From Nocardia sp. CY41 (lineage in GTDB: Bacteria; Actinomycetota; Actinomycetes; Mycobacteriales; Mycobacteriaceae): a stretch of 64,000 bases of DNA. The stretch is from NCBI RefSeq assembly GCF_009829325.1, contig NZ_VUOS01000007.1:62001-126000 (forward strand), in the 5' to 3' direction. Under the pieces are notes generated by a model. That model saw only the letters and a program-made list of their open reading frames with translations, did not search any database and had not been told where the DNA came from. A program made the translations under genes and the position numbers. Each line of letters starts with the position of its first letter. Positions within the stretch are counted from its first letter, which is position 1. This document shows positions 1 through 8,735 of this stretch, one piece after another.

Positions 1-229
1 TGGGCGGCGGGCCGACCGAGATCGCGAGGATCTCCGCGTTGTCGTTCTGGAACTTGGGCAGCTCGTCGCGGACCTTGCACAGCTCGCCCTGGCAGATGCC
101 GGTGAAGGCGAGCGGGTAGAACACGATCAGGACGTTCTTCTTCCCCCGGTAGTCCGACAGCGAGACTTCCTGGTTGTTCTGGTCCTTCAACGTGAAATCC
201 GGCGCGACAGTGCCAACCTCGAGCGGCAT
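1..229 (-). CDS. ahpE: AhpE-type peroxiredoxin (N-terminal part; cut by window edge)
   Basis: Thiol peroxidase that reduces hydroperoxides in the cytoplasm. The 76 visible residues start at ATG 229 and follow M. tuberculosis AhpE closely, with the thioredoxin-fold strand and the active-site stretch PLAFTGIC (peroxidatic Cys about residue 46). A second cysteine follows five residues later (CQGELC, Cys51); M. tuberculosis AhpE has Asp there as I recall it. A C-x4-C arrangement is typical of BCP-type peroxiredoxins and suggests an internal resolving cysteine. The C-terminal half lies outside the window. It reads leftward after the DUF3052 gene. Confidence 0.9.
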   Translation of the reverse strand, partial: MPLEVGTVAPDFTLKDQNNQEVSLSDYRGKKNVLIVFYPLAFTGICQGELCKVRDELPKFQNDNAEILAISVGPPP

Positions 230-306
230 AGCGAATCCTCCATCGTGTCGGGTCTCCACCGGGCGGGCGTGCGACACCACCCTGGTGGAAACCATAGCGC
301 GGTGAC

Positions 307-777
307 TCAGCGCTGCTTCGAGGGCGCCTTGGGCTGCACGAGCCTGCTACCGGTCCACGAACCGAGGCTGATCGCCGAGGTCTGGGTCAGACCCGCGGTC
401 GGCGCCGACTCGGCGATCTCGCTCGGCTCGACGTGGCCGGGCTGTCCGGTCTTGGGGGTGAGTACCCAGACGAAGCCATCGTCGGCGAGCGGGCCGATGG
501 CGTCCATCAGGGCGTCGACCAGATCACCGTCCCCGTCCCGCCACCACAGCAGCACGACGTCGATCACCTCGTCGGAGTCCTCGTCGACGAGTTCACCGCC
601 GATCGCTTCCTCGACATCGGCCCTCAGGTCGTCGTCGACGTCCTCGTCCCAGCCCAATTCCTGGACAACCAAGCCGTGTGAGATGCCAAGCTTCTGAGCG
701 TAGTTCTGCGCGTCCGCCGCGGCGACCACGGTGGCGTCCTCCTCAACTCCCGACAGTAGATAGTTGCAAGCGAACAT
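307..777 (-). CDS. DUF3052 family protein
   Basis: 156 residues, acidic, no signal peptide or membrane segment. It matches the DUF3052 family (M. tuberculosis Rv2239c) in length and in blocks such as AQKLGISHGLVVQELGWDEDVDD and the tryptophan pair in LLWWRDGDGDLVDALMDAIGPL, ending in a short loose tail. The same neighbours (AhpE downstream, lipoprotein upstream, aceE divergent) occur in mycobacteria. Molecular function is not established; it is a cytoplasmic protein. A start a few codons downstream is possible. Confidence 0.85.
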   Translation of the reverse strand: MFACNYLLSGVEEDATVVAAADAQNYAQKLGISHGLVVQELGWDEDVDDDLRADVEEAIGGELVDEDSDEVIDVVLLWWRDGDGDLVDALMDAIGPLADDGFVWVLTPKTGQPGHVEPSEIAESAPTAGLTQTSAISLGSWTGSRLVQPKAPSKQR

Positions 778-855
778 GGTTATGGGCTTCAGCGCAAGCC
801 GATCCGGCGAAATAGCTACCGAATGTCGCGTTGCGATGGTGTGTCAAGGGCTTTC

Positions 856-1413
856 TCAGCGTTTCGGACACGAGTCGCGTACGGCGTTGCGCGCGTCGTT
901 GACCCGCTTGCTGGCGTCGTTGAGCGCCGCGACCGGGGCGGTGTAGGTCATCTTGCGCGTCTCGGCGGCCAGCGAGCGGGCCGCGTTCACGTATTCGGTG
1001 AACAAGCCGGCCAGGTCCCCGGGCAGCGCCTCCTTGGCGGAGTTCACGCCGCTCTCCACCTTGTTCGCGGCGTCATCGAGGGTCTGCGCCGCCGAGTCGC
1101 GCTTGGCGACGTAGTCCGGGGCGTTCGAGTCGTGCGCGTCGACGAATTCGTTGTACTTGCTTACGCCTGCTCCGGTGATGGTGGGGAACTGACCGCAATT
1201 GTCGGAGATCGCCTTGGCCTGGGCCGCGGCGCGCCGGGAAGAGGTCGCGGCCGCCGACGAGGACGCCGCCTCGGTCTTGTACGCCGCCAGATCGCTCGCG
1301 TTCGGACCCGCCACGCCGTCCACCCGGTTGGCGCACCCCGCGACGACCAGTCCGACAGCGACGGCGCCGGTGGCGCACACCATTCCGAACCCGCGTGGGT
1401 TCAGCAGCTTCAT
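856..1413 (-). CDS. Putative lipoprotein
   Basis: 185 residues. The start is set at ATG 1413 because a strong ribosome site (GGGAGGA) lies just in front; an upstream in-frame start at 1446 has none. The N terminus has a basic stretch, a hydrophobic helix and the lipobox VVAGC, so signal peptidase II cleavage and lipid anchoring outside the membrane are expected. The mature part is Ala/Ser-rich and helical (about residues 45-185) with two cysteines (DNCGQF and the terminal DSCPKR) that could form a disulphide. Position matches M. tuberculosis Rv2240c. Function unknown. Confidence 0.8.
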   Translation of the reverse strand: MKLLNPRGFGMVCATGAVAVGLVVAGCANRVDGVAGPNASDLAAYKTEAASSSAAATSSRRAAAQAKAISDNCGQFPTITGAGVSKYNEFVDAHDSNAPDYVAKRDSAAQTLDDAANKVESGVNSAKEALPGDLAGLFTEYVNAARSLAAETRKMTYTAPVAALNDASKRVNDARNAVRDSCPKR

Positions 1414-1625
1414 CGTCCTCCCGCTCCTCAGGGCTGCCACGCTCAATGCTCACCTTGCCTGTCGAACGGTACTGGATTTCCGGCTGACATGATGATTTGG
1501 GACGCGCCATCGGCAAGGATGGATGGTGCGCCCGAACCTTTCGTAAACGGGCGGTCCGCCAACCAGCGAACCCGCCCGGGGATACCGACGCCATCAGCAT
1601 GTCCACCCCTGTACGAGGAGCAGAT

Positions 1626-4541
1626 TTGACCGACCTGATCCACTCTTCCGCACCGGCGAAATCCGCCGGTACCAGCTCCGCTCCCGCGCCCGCCGCGAGC
1701 CGCGATCCGAACGGGTCGCAGGCGCCGCAGCCGGCCGGACGGGTGCGGGTGATCCGCGAAGGGGTGGCGTCCTACCTACCGGACATCGACCCGGAGGAAA
1801 CCAGCGAATGGCTCGAGTCGTTCGATGAGATGCTCGACCGGGAGGGTCCCGGCCGTGCGCGTTACCTCATGCTCCGTCTGCTGGAGCGGGCCGGTGAACG
1901 TCGGGTCGCCATCCCGTCTTTGACCTCCACCGACTACGTCAACACCATCCCCACCGAGAACGAGCCGTGGTTCCCCGGCGACGAGGAGGTGGAGCGGCGC
2001 TTCCGCGCCTGGATTCGCTGGAACGCCGCGATCATGGTGCATCGCGCCCAGCGCCCCGGCATCGGCGTCGGCGGCCACATCTCGACCTACGCGTCGTCGG
2101 CGGCGCTCTACGAGGTCGGCTTCAACCACTTCTTCCGCGGCAAGGACCACCCGGGCGGCGGCGACTCGATCTTCATCCAGGGCCACGCCTCGCCGGGCAT
2201 CTACGCCCGCGCGTTCCTGGAAGGCAGGCTGTCGACCGATCAGCTCGACGGGTTCCGCCAGGAGTACAGCAACGGCGGCCCCGGCCACGGGCTGCCGTCC
2301 TACCCGCATCCTCGGCTGCTGAACAACTTCTGGGAGTTCCCCACGGTGTCCATGGGCCTGGGCCCGATGAACGCCATCTACCAGGCGCGGTTCAACCACT
2401 ACCTGCACGACCGGGGAATCAAGGACACCTCCGACCAGCACGTGTGGGCGTTCCTCGGCGACGGCGAGATGGACGAACCGGAGTCGCGCGGTCTCGCGCA
2501 CGTCGCGGCGATGGAGGGTCTGGACAACCTGACCTTCGTCGTCAACTGCAACCTGCAGCGCCTGGACGGTCCGGTGCGCGGCAACGGCAAGATCATCCAG
2601 GAACTGGAGTCGTTCTTCCGCGGCGCGGGCTGGAACGTCATCAAGGTGATCTGGGGCCGGGAGTGGGACGCGCTGCTGGGCGCCGACCGCGACGGCGCGC
2701 TGGTGAACCTGATGAACAGCACTCCCGACGGTGACTACCAGACCTACAAGGCCAACGACGGCGCGTACGTCCGCGACCACTTCTTCGGCCGCGATCCGCG
2801 GACCAAAGCGCTGGTGCAGGATCTGTCCGATCAGGAGATCTGGAACCTCAAGCGCGGCGGTCACGACTACCGCAAGGTGTACGCCGCCTACGCGGCCGCG
2901 ATGGCGCACAAGGGCCAGCCCACGGTGATCCTGGCCAAGACCATCAAGGGCTACACCCTCGGCAAGCACTTCGAGGGCCGCAACGCGACGCATCAGATGA
3001 AGAAGCTGACCCTGCAGGACCTCAAGGACTTCCGCGACCTGCAGCGCATCCCGATCAGCGACGCCGAGCTGGAGAAGGATCCGTACCTGCCGCCGTACTA
3101 CCACCCCGGCATGGAGGCTCGCGAGGTCCAGTACATGCTGGACCGGCGCAAGGCGCTCGGCGGGTTCCTGCCCGAGCGGCGCGCCGCGGCCAAGCCGCTG
3201 AAGCTGCCCGGCGACGAGGCCTACCGCTCGGTGCGCAAGGGATCGGGCAAGCAGAACGTCGCCACCACGATGGCCCTGGTGCGGCTGATGAAGGAGCTGC
3301 TGCGGGACAAGGAGATCGGCAAGCGGATCGTCCCGATCATCCCCGACGAGGCCAGGACCTTCGGCATGGACTCGTGGTTCCCTTCGTTGAAGATCTACAA
3401 CCGCAACGGACAGTTGTACACATCCGTCGACGCGGAATTGATGCTTGCCTACAAAGAGAGCGCGGTCGGGCAGATCCTGCACGAGGGCATCAACGAGGCG
3501 GGGTCGACGGCCTCGTTCACCGCGGCGGGCACCTCCTACGCCACGCACGGCGAGCCGATGATCCCGCTGTACATCTTCTACTCGATGTTCGGCTTCCAGC
3601 GCACCGGCGACGGATTGTGGGCAGCCGCCGATCAGTTGGCCCGCGGCTTCGTGCTCGGGGCGACCGCGGGCCGCACCACGCTGACCGGTGAGGGTCTCCA
3701 GCACAACGACGGGCATTCACTGCTGCTCGCCTCGACCAACCCGGCCGTGGTGACCTACGACCCGGCATTCGCGTTCGAGATCGCCCACATCGTGCGCGAC
3801 GGCTTGCGGCGGATGTACGGCGGCGGCGCCGCGCCGCGGGGCTCCGCGCCGCTGCCCGGCACCCATCCGCACGGCAGCGCGGGTGAGTTCGGCGGCGAGG
3901 ACGTCTTCTACTACATCACCCTCTACAACGAGCCGTACCCGCAGCCGGCCGAGCCGGAGGACCTCGACGTCGCCGGTCTGCTCAAGGGCATCTACTTGTA
4001 CAAGCGCGGGGGCGAGGGCGCGGTGCGCGCCCAGATCCTGGTCTCCGGCGTCACCGTGCCGGACGGCTTGCGCGCGCAGGCGCTGCTGGCGCAGGAGTGG
4101 GGCGTGCAGGCGGACGTGTGGTCGGTGACCTCGTGGGGCGAGCTTCGCAAGGAGGCGCTCGACAAGGAGATCGCCGCCCTGCGCGCTCCGGGCGCCGATC
4201 CGGGCCTTCCGTACGTCACCGAGGCGCTGTCGCGGGCCGAGGGCCCGTACGTGGCCGCGACCGACTGGATGCGCGCGGTACCGGATCAGGTGCGCAAGTG
4301 GGTACCCGGCGATTTCACCACGCTCGGTACGGACGGTTTCGGCTTCTCCGACACCCGCCCGGCCGCGCGACGGGTATTCAACGTCGACGCGCAGTCCATC
4401 GTGGTCGCCGCGCTGGCCGGTCTCGGCCGGACGGGCAAGATCGACCCCGCGAAGGCCGTGGAAGCGGCGGCGAAGTACCGGATCGCCGACGTGGACGCCG
4501 CGCCGAAGGCAGCGGTGAGTTCGGACGAAGACCTCGCGTAG
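1626..4541 (+). CDS. aceE: Pyruvate dehydrogenase E1 component (homodimeric type)
   Basis: E1 of the pyruvate dehydrogenase complex: thiamine-diphosphate-dependent decarboxylation of pyruvate and acetyl transfer to lipoyl-E2, giving acetyl-CoA for the FAS-II genes downstream. 971 residues from TTG 1626, chosen because GAGGAG ends 5 bases before it; ATG 1599 has no good site. The conserved core starts at [24 protein letters not shown] and is near-identical in pattern to M. tuberculosis AceE. The ThDP motif runs from [10 protein letters not shown] to NCN, and HEGINEAGS carries the catalytic region. Extra Gly/Pro-rich residues sit in the C-terminal third (around 3820-3895). The stop is 11 bases from the next gene. 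Confidence 0.97.
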   Translation: MTDLIHSSAPAKSAGTSSAPAPAASRDPNGSQAPQPAGRVRVIREGVASYLPDIDPEETSEWLESFDEMLDREGPGRARYLMLRLLERAGERRVAIPSLTSTDYVNTIPTENEPWFPGDEEVERRFRAWIRWNAAIMVHRAQRPGIGVGGHISTYASSAALYEVGFNHFFRGKDHPGGGDSIFIQGHASPGIYARAFLEGRLSTDQLDGFRQEYSNGGPGHGLPSYPHPRLLNNFWEFPTVSMGLGPMNAIYQARFNHYLHDRGIKDTSDQHVWAFLGDGEMDEPESRGLAHVAAMEGLDNLTFVVNCNLQRLDGPVRGNGKIIQELESFFRGAGWNVIKVIWGREWDALLGADRDGALVNLMNSTPDGDYQTYKANDGAYVRDHFFGRDPRTKALVQDLSDQEIWNLKRGGHDYRKVYAAYAAAMAHKGQPTVILAKTIKGYTLGKHFEGRNATHQMKKLTLQDLKDFRDLQRIPISDAELEKDPYLPPYYHPGMEAREVQYMLDRRKALGGFLPERRAAAKPLKLPGDEAYRSVRKGSGKQNVATTMALVRLMKELLRDKEIGKRIVPIIPDEARTFGMDSWFPSLKIYNRNGQLYTSVDAELMLAYKESAVGQILHEGINEAGSTASFTAAGTSYATHGEPMIPLYIFYSMFGFQRTGDGLWAAADQLARGFVLGATAGRTTLTGEGLQHNDGHSLLLASTNPAVVTYDPAFAFEIAHIVRDGLRRMYGGGAAPRGSAPLPGTHPHGSAGEFGGEDVFYYITLYNEPYPQPAEPEDLDVAGLLKGIYLYKRGGEGAVRAQILVSGVTVPDGLRAQALLAQEWGVQADVWSVTSWGELRKEALDKEIAALRAPGADPGLPYVTEALSRAEGPYVAATDWMRAVPDQVRKWVPGDFTTLGTDGFGFSDTRPAARRVFNVDAQSIVVAALAGLGRTGKIDPAKAVEAAAKYRIADVDAAPKAAVSSDEDLA

Positions 4542-4552
4542 CGGAATATTGG

Positions 4553-5887
4553 ATGGTGGACCGTAAACCGCCGCGGCCGCGACGGATCTCCGAGGGCTCT
4601 TCCGAGCACGAGGTGTATCTGCCGACGGGCGCGCTCTCCCCGAACCGGCAGACTCGCGACCCCCTCCCGGACACGCTGCTCAAACGCGTGAAGCAGTTCT
4701 CCGGCCGCCTCTCCACCGAGGCGGTGGGGTCGATGCAGGATCGGTTGCCGTTCTTCGCCGATCTGGACGCCGCGCAGCGGGCCGGCGTGCAGATGCTGGT
4801 GCAGACCGCGGTGGTGAACTTCCTGGAATGGCTGCAGGACCCGGACAGCGACATCCGGTTCAGCCTGGACGCCTTCCAGGTGATCCCGCAGGATCTGGCG
4901 CGGCGGTTGACGCTGCGCCAGACGGTGGACATGGTCCGCGTCGCCATGGAGTTCTTCGAGCAGTGGCTGCCCGCGCTGGCGCGTAACGACCGGCAGCTGG
5001 TCGCTTTGACCGAGGCGGTGTTGCGATACGGGCGCGAGCTCGGCTTCGCCGCCGCCTCGGTGTACGCCAGCGCCGCCGAGTCGCGCGGCGCGTGGGACAC
5101 CCGGCTGGAAGCGCTCGTCGTCGACGCCGTGGTGCGCGGCGACACCGGGCCGGACATGCTCTCCCGGGCCGCGACGCTGAACTGGGACGCCACCGCGCCG
5201 GCGACGGTGCTGGTGGGCACCCCGCCCGGCGAGCAGGGCGTGTCGTCGGTGGGCGCGGTGCATTCCATCGCGGCGCGGCACGGGCGGGCCGCTCTCGCGG
5301 TCGTCCAGGGCACCAGGCTGGTGATGGTGGTCTCGGGGCACCTGGGGGAGACCGCTCAGATCTCCCCGTTCCTGGCCGACCTGCTCGCCGAGGTGTTCTC
5401 CGACGGGCCGGTGGTGATCGGGCCGACCACCCGCACGCTGGGCGCGGCCCACGCGAGTGCGGTGGAGGCGCTGGCCGGAATGGAAGCCGTGGTGGGCTGG
5501 CGCGGGGCGCCGCGACCGGTGCACGCGGCGGAATTGCTCCCGGAACGCGCGTTGTTGGGTGATCGAGCTGCGATCGACGCGCTGAACGAGTACCTTGTCC
5601 TACCGTTGGCCGCAGCGGGGTCGTCGCTGGCGGACACGCTCGATGCCTACCTGGATTGCGGCGGTGCGGTCGAGACGTGTGCGCGTCAGCTGTACGTCCA
5701 TCCAAATACGGTTCGGTATCGGCTCAAGCGAATCGCCGAGATCACCGGCCGGGATCCGATGAATCCGCGCGACGCGTACGTGCTCCGGATCGCCGCCACA
5801 GTGGGTCGTTTGACACGAACCCGTAACGAATCGTCAACTTCCGCCCCAGAGGTCACTTCGGTGGCCTTCGGCACCGAGGGCCTGTAA
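4553..5887 (+). CDS. mabR: PucR-type regulator of fatty/mycolic acid synthesis (MabR/FasR)
   Basis: Transcription regulator of the FAS-II operon; orthologues are MabR (Rv2242, M. tuberculosis) and FasR (Streptomyces coelicolor). 444 residues from ATG 4553. A long N-terminal sensory part is followed by a GGDEF-like/PucR middle segment and a C-terminal PucR helix-turn-helix (YLDCGGAVETCARQLYVHPNTVRYRLKRIAEITG, about residues 364-398). It lies directly behind aceE and in front of fabD, so it may be cotranscribed with aceE. The inverted repeat at 5928-5950 between this gene and fabD matches the described binding sequence. Confidence 0.92.
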   Translation: MVDRKPPRPRRISEGSSEHEVYLPTGALSPNRQTRDPLPDTLLKRVKQFSGRLSTEAVGSMQDRLPFFADLDAAQRAGVQMLVQTAVVNFLEWLQDPDSDIRFSLDAFQVIPQDLARRLTLRQTVDMVRVAMEFFEQWLPALARNDRQLVALTEAVLRYGRELGFAAASVYASAAESRGAWDTRLEALVVDAVVRGDTGPDMLSRAATLNWDATAPATVLVGTPPGEQGVSSVGAVHSIAARHGRAALAVVQGTRLVMVVSGHLGETAQISPFLADLLAEVFSDGPVVIGPTTRTLGAAHASAVEALAGMEAVVGWRGAPRPVHAAELLPERALLGDRAAIDALNEYLVLPLAAAGSSLADTLDAYLDCGGAVETCARQLYVHPNTVRYRLKRIAEITGRDPMNPRDAYVLRIAATVGRLTRTRNESSTSAPEVTSVAFGTEGL

Positions 5888-5927
5888 CGCATTCGTGGAA
5901 TCGGTCGATTCGGACAGCCCACGTGGT

Positions 5928-5950
5928 CTTTTGTGGAACCCCCACAAAAG
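5928..5950. promoter_or_regulatory. Predicted MabR/FasR operator upstream of fabD
   Basis: A perfect inverted repeat, CTTTTGTGG, five bases, CCACAAAAG, lies 66 bases before the fabD start. Read as TTTTGT-N9-ACAAAA it has the form I recall for the mycobacterial MabR site in the FAS-II promoter. It is the only such repeat in the 128-base gap. Confidence 0.8.
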
Positions 5951-6015
5951 CGCTTCCGAAGCTTCATCCGCGTCGACATCTCGTGCGGCCCGCCTCACAG
6001 TGTTTTCTTAGAGGC

Positions 6016-6930
6016 GTGATCGCGTTGTTCGCCCCTGGACAGGGCTCTCAGACACCCGGCATGCTCGCGCCTTGGCTCGACCTTCCCGGCGCGAACGAGC
6101 GCCTGACGCTGTGGTCCAAGGCCTCCGGCCTGGACCTGGTCCGTCTCGGCACCACCGCGACGGCCGAGGAGATCACCGACACCGCTGTCACCCAGCCCTT
6201 GGTGGTCGCCGCGGCGCTGCTCGCGTTCGCGGAGATCTCGCCCGACGAGCTTCCCGCCGCTACCATCGTGGCCGGGCACTCGGTCGGTGAACTCGCCGCC
6301 GCCGCGGTCGCCGGAGTCATCTCCGCCGACGACGCGGTCCGGCTGGCCGCCATCCGCGGAGCGGAGATGGCCAAGGCGTGTGCACTGGAGCCGACCGGAA
6401 TGTCCGCGGTGCTCGGCGGCGACGAGGCTGCCGTGCTCGAACGGCTCACCGAACTCGACCTCGTGCCGGCCAACCGCAACGCGGTGGGCCAGATCGTGGC
6501 CGCGGGTCGGTTGGACGCTCTCGCCGAGCTCGCCGCGAACCCCCCCGAGAAGGCCAGGGTTCGGGCGCTGCCCGTCGCGGGCGCGTTCCACACGGCGTTC
6601 ATGGCCCCGGCGCAGGATGCTGTGACCGAGGCCATAACGAAGATCACGCCGAACGAGCCGACCAGGACCTTGCTCTCGAATTTCGACGGCAAGCCGGTCG
6701 CGTCCGGACAGGACGCGATCGATAAGCTCGCCGCGCAGGTCACCCGGCCCGTGCGCTGGGACCTGTGCACCGAGACCGTCCGGCAAGCCGGCGTCTCGGC
6801 AGTGGCGGAACTGCCGCCGGCGGGCACCCTCGTCGGCATCGCCAAGCGGGAGCTGAAGGGCACGCCCACGCTGGCCCTGAAGACCCCGCAAGACCTCCCC
6901 GCGTTGGCTGAGCTGACCGTATCCGGCTAG
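6016..6930 (+). CDS. fabD: Malonyl-CoA:ACP transacylase
   Basis: Moves malonyl from CoA to AcpM for FAS-II elongation. 304 residues from GTG 6016 (site GAGG just in front; the family begins IALFAPGQGSQTPGM). The nucleophile motif GHSVGE is at about residue 92, and the catalytic His in GAFHTEF-like GAFHTAFMAPA is at about 194. Length matches M. tuberculosis FabD (302). First gene of the fabD-acpM-kasA unit and immediately downstream of the predicted MabR site. Confidence 0.96.
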   Translation: MIALFAPGQGSQTPGMLAPWLDLPGANERLTLWSKASGLDLVRLGTTATAEEITDTAVTQPLVVAAALLAFAEISPDELPAATIVAGHSVGELAAAAVAGVISADDAVRLAAIRGAEMAKACALEPTGMSAVLGGDEAAVLERLTELDLVPANRNAVGQIVAAGRLDALAELAANPPEKARVRALPVAGAFHTAFMAPAQDAVTEAITKITPNEPTRTLLSNFDGKPVASGQDAIDKLAAQVTRPVRWDLCTETVRQAGVSAVAELPPAGTLVGIAKRELKGTPTLALKTPQDLPALAELTVSG

Positions 6931-6976
6931 CTTTCCTCCGCGACCATGCATTCGGATGCGAGGTCGTGACCGAGAG

Positions 6977-6993
6977 GCGGTAACTATTACCGC
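6977..6993. promoter_or_regulatory. Short perfect dyad upstream of acpM
   Basis: GCGGTAA, three bases, TTACCGC: a perfect 7-bp inverted repeat in the 120-base gap between fabD and acpM, about 58 bases before the acpM start. It could be a protein-binding site or a weak hairpin. An A-rich run (GAAAAAAACC) follows. No known factor is assigned. Confidence 0.35.
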
Positions 6994-7050
6994 GCTCGAT
7001 CCGAAAAAAACCAGTAGAGCCCTACAAAGTATCAAGAAGGGAGCCACGAA

Positions 7051-7353
7051 GTGGCCGCTCTGACCCAGGAACAAATCGTCGAGGAACTCGGCAAGATCAT
7101 CGAAGAGGTGACCGGCATCGAGCCCTCCGAGGTGACGATCGAGAAGTCCTTCGTCGATGACCTGGACATCGACTCGCTGTCCATGGTCGAGATCGCGGTT
7201 CAGACCGAGGACAAGTACGGCGTCAAGATCCCCGACGAGGATCTGGCCAGCCTGAAGACGGTCGGCGACGCCGTCAACTACATCCAGAAGCTCGAAGCCG
7301 AGAACGCTGAGGCGGCGGCCGAGCTCAAGGCCAAGTTCGACAACGCCGAGTAG
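7051..7353 (+). CDS. acpM: Meromycolate-extension acyl carrier protein
   Basis: Carries growing acyl chains on a phosphopantetheine arm in FAS-II. 100 residues from GTG 7051, with AAGAAGGGAG in front. The attachment motif DIDSLSMVE places the modified serine at residue 42. The acidic C-terminal tail beyond residue 80 ([17 protein letters not shown]) is the extension seen in mycobacterial AcpM (115 residues there), somewhat shorter here. It sits 10 bases before kasA and is almost certainly cotranscribed with it. Confidence 0.96.
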   Translation: MAALTQEQIVEELGKIIEEVTGIEPSEVTIEKSFVDDLDIDSLSMVEIAVQTEDKYGVKIPDEDLASLKTVGDAVNYIQKLEAENAEAAAELKAKFDNAE

Positions 7354-7363
7354 GGCCGAAACT

Positions 7364-8614
7364 GTGACCACTCCTTCCACCTTGAACGGGAACTTCCCCA
7401 ACGTCGTCGTAACCAGCCTTGCGGCGACCACGTCGATCGCGGGTGACGTCGATGCGACGTGGAAGGGACTCCTCAACGGCGAGAGCGGCATCGACGTTCT
7501 CGAGGATTCCTTCGTCGAGGAATACGACCTTCCGGTCCGCATCGGCGGTCACCTGAAGGTCCGGCCCGACACTCTGCTGTCTCGTGTCGAATGCAGGCGC
7601 ATGGCCTACGTCGAGCAGCTCGCGACCGTGCTCGGTCGCGAGGTCTGGCGGAACGCGGGCAGCCCGGAAGTCGACCCGGAGCGGCTGGGTGTGGCCATCG
7701 GCACCGGATTGGGCGGCGGCGACGCCCTCATCGATTCGGTGGACAAGCTGAAGAACGGCGGCTATCGCAAGATCTCGCCGTTGGCTGTGCAGATGGTCAT
7801 GCCGAACGGCCCGTCGGCCGTTGTCGGCCTCGAACTGAAGGCCAGGGCAGGAGTGGTCACTCCGGTCTCGGCGTGCTCGTCGGGCTCCGAGGCCATCGCC
7901 AATGCCTGGCGCATGATCGTCATGGGTGACGCCGACATCGTCGTCACCGGTGGCGTCGAAGGCTTCATCGACGCGGTGCCGATCGCGGCGTTCACCATGA
8001 TGCGCGCCATGAGCACTCGCAACGACGATCCGAAGGGCGCGTCGCGTCCCTTCGACAAGGATCGCGACGGCTTCGTCTTCGGCGAGGCGGGCGCTCTGAT
8101 GGTCATCGAGACCGAGGAGCACGCGAAGGCTCGTGGTGCGACCATCCACGCGCGCCTGCTCGGCGCCGGCATCACCTCCGACGGCTTCCACCTCGTCGCC
8201 CCCGATCCCACGGGTGACGGCGCGGCGCGGGCGATGACCAGGGCGATGCAGTCCGCGGGTCTGACCAAGAAGGACATCACGCACATCAACGCGCACGCGA
8301 CCGCGACGCCGATCGGCGACACCGCCGAGGCGAACGCGATCACCAAAGCCGTGGGCACCCACGCCTCGGTGTACGCGCCCAAGTCGGCACTCGGTCACTC
8401 GATCGGCGCCGTCGGCGCCCTGGAGTCCGTGCTGACCGTGCTCAGCATCCGTGACGGCATCGTGCCGCCGACGCTGAACCTGGAGAACCAGGACCCGGAG
8501 ATCGACCTCGACGTGGTGAAGGGCGAAGCCCGCCGCCAGGAGATCGAGTACGCGATCAACAACTCCTTCGGATTCGGTGGGCACAACGTGGCGCTCGCCT
8601 TCGGTCGGGCGTAG
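7364..8614 (+). CDS. kasA: Beta-ketoacyl-ACP synthase KasA
   Basis: Condensing enzyme of FAS-II: decarboxylative condensation of malonyl-AcpM with acyl-AcpM. 416 residues from GTG 7364, the same length as M. tuberculosis KasA. The catalytic triad falls at the same numbers: Cys171 ([10 protein letters not shown]), His311 (INAHATATP) and His345 (SALGHSIGA); the conserved lysine is at 340. A second synthase (KasB) normally follows in mycobacteria, but here accD6 is next. A strong hairpin follows the stop. Confidence 0.97.
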   Translation: MTTPSTLNGNFPNVVVTSLAATTSIAGDVDATWKGLLNGESGIDVLEDSFVEEYDLPVRIGGHLKVRPDTLLSRVECRRMAYVEQLATVLGREVWRNAGSPEVDPERLGVAIGTGLGGGDALIDSVDKLKNGGYRKISPLAVQMVMPNGPSAVVGLELKARAGVVTPVSACSSGSEAIANAWRMIVMGDADIVVTGGVEGFIDAVPIAAFTMMRAMSTRNDDPKGASRPFDKDRDGFVFGEAGALMVIETEEHAKARGATIHARLLGAGITSDGFHLVAPDPTGDGAARAMTRAMQSAGLTKKDITHINAHATATPIGDTAEANAITKAVGTHASVYAPKSALGHSIGAVGALESVLTVLSIRDGIVPPTLNLENQDPEIDLDVVKGEARRQEIEYAINNSFGFGGHNVALAFGRA

Positions 8615-8640
8615 CCGCGCGATCGACTGCACAACGATCC

Positions 8641-8683
8641 CGGCGGGGCCGGCCATCTGTAGTGGCTCGGCCCCGCCGTGTTT
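8641..8683 (+). terminator. Predicted terminator between kasA and accD6
   Basis: CGGCGGGGCCG (8641-8651) pairs perfectly with CGGCCCCGCCG (8668-8678), an 11-bp GC stem with a 16-base loop, followed by TGTTT. It would end or attenuate the fabD-acpM-kasA transcript, so accD6 probably has a promoter of its own in 8684-8735 or depends on read-through. Confidence 0.7.
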
Positions 8684-8735
8684 CGACATACGCAGCCGCG
8701 GCAGCGGCGCATCATTGAGGTGAGGAGACCTCGCG

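Noticed and set aside
1776..3716. A 646-codon minus-strand frame inside aceE
   Set aside because: Antisense of a strongly conserved enzyme gene with third-position GC bias in the aceE frame.
3815..3900. Gly/Pro-rich stretch in aceE considered as a frameshift
   Set aside because: The frame continues on both sides with conserved sequence; it is an in-frame loop insertion relative to the mycobacterial enzyme.
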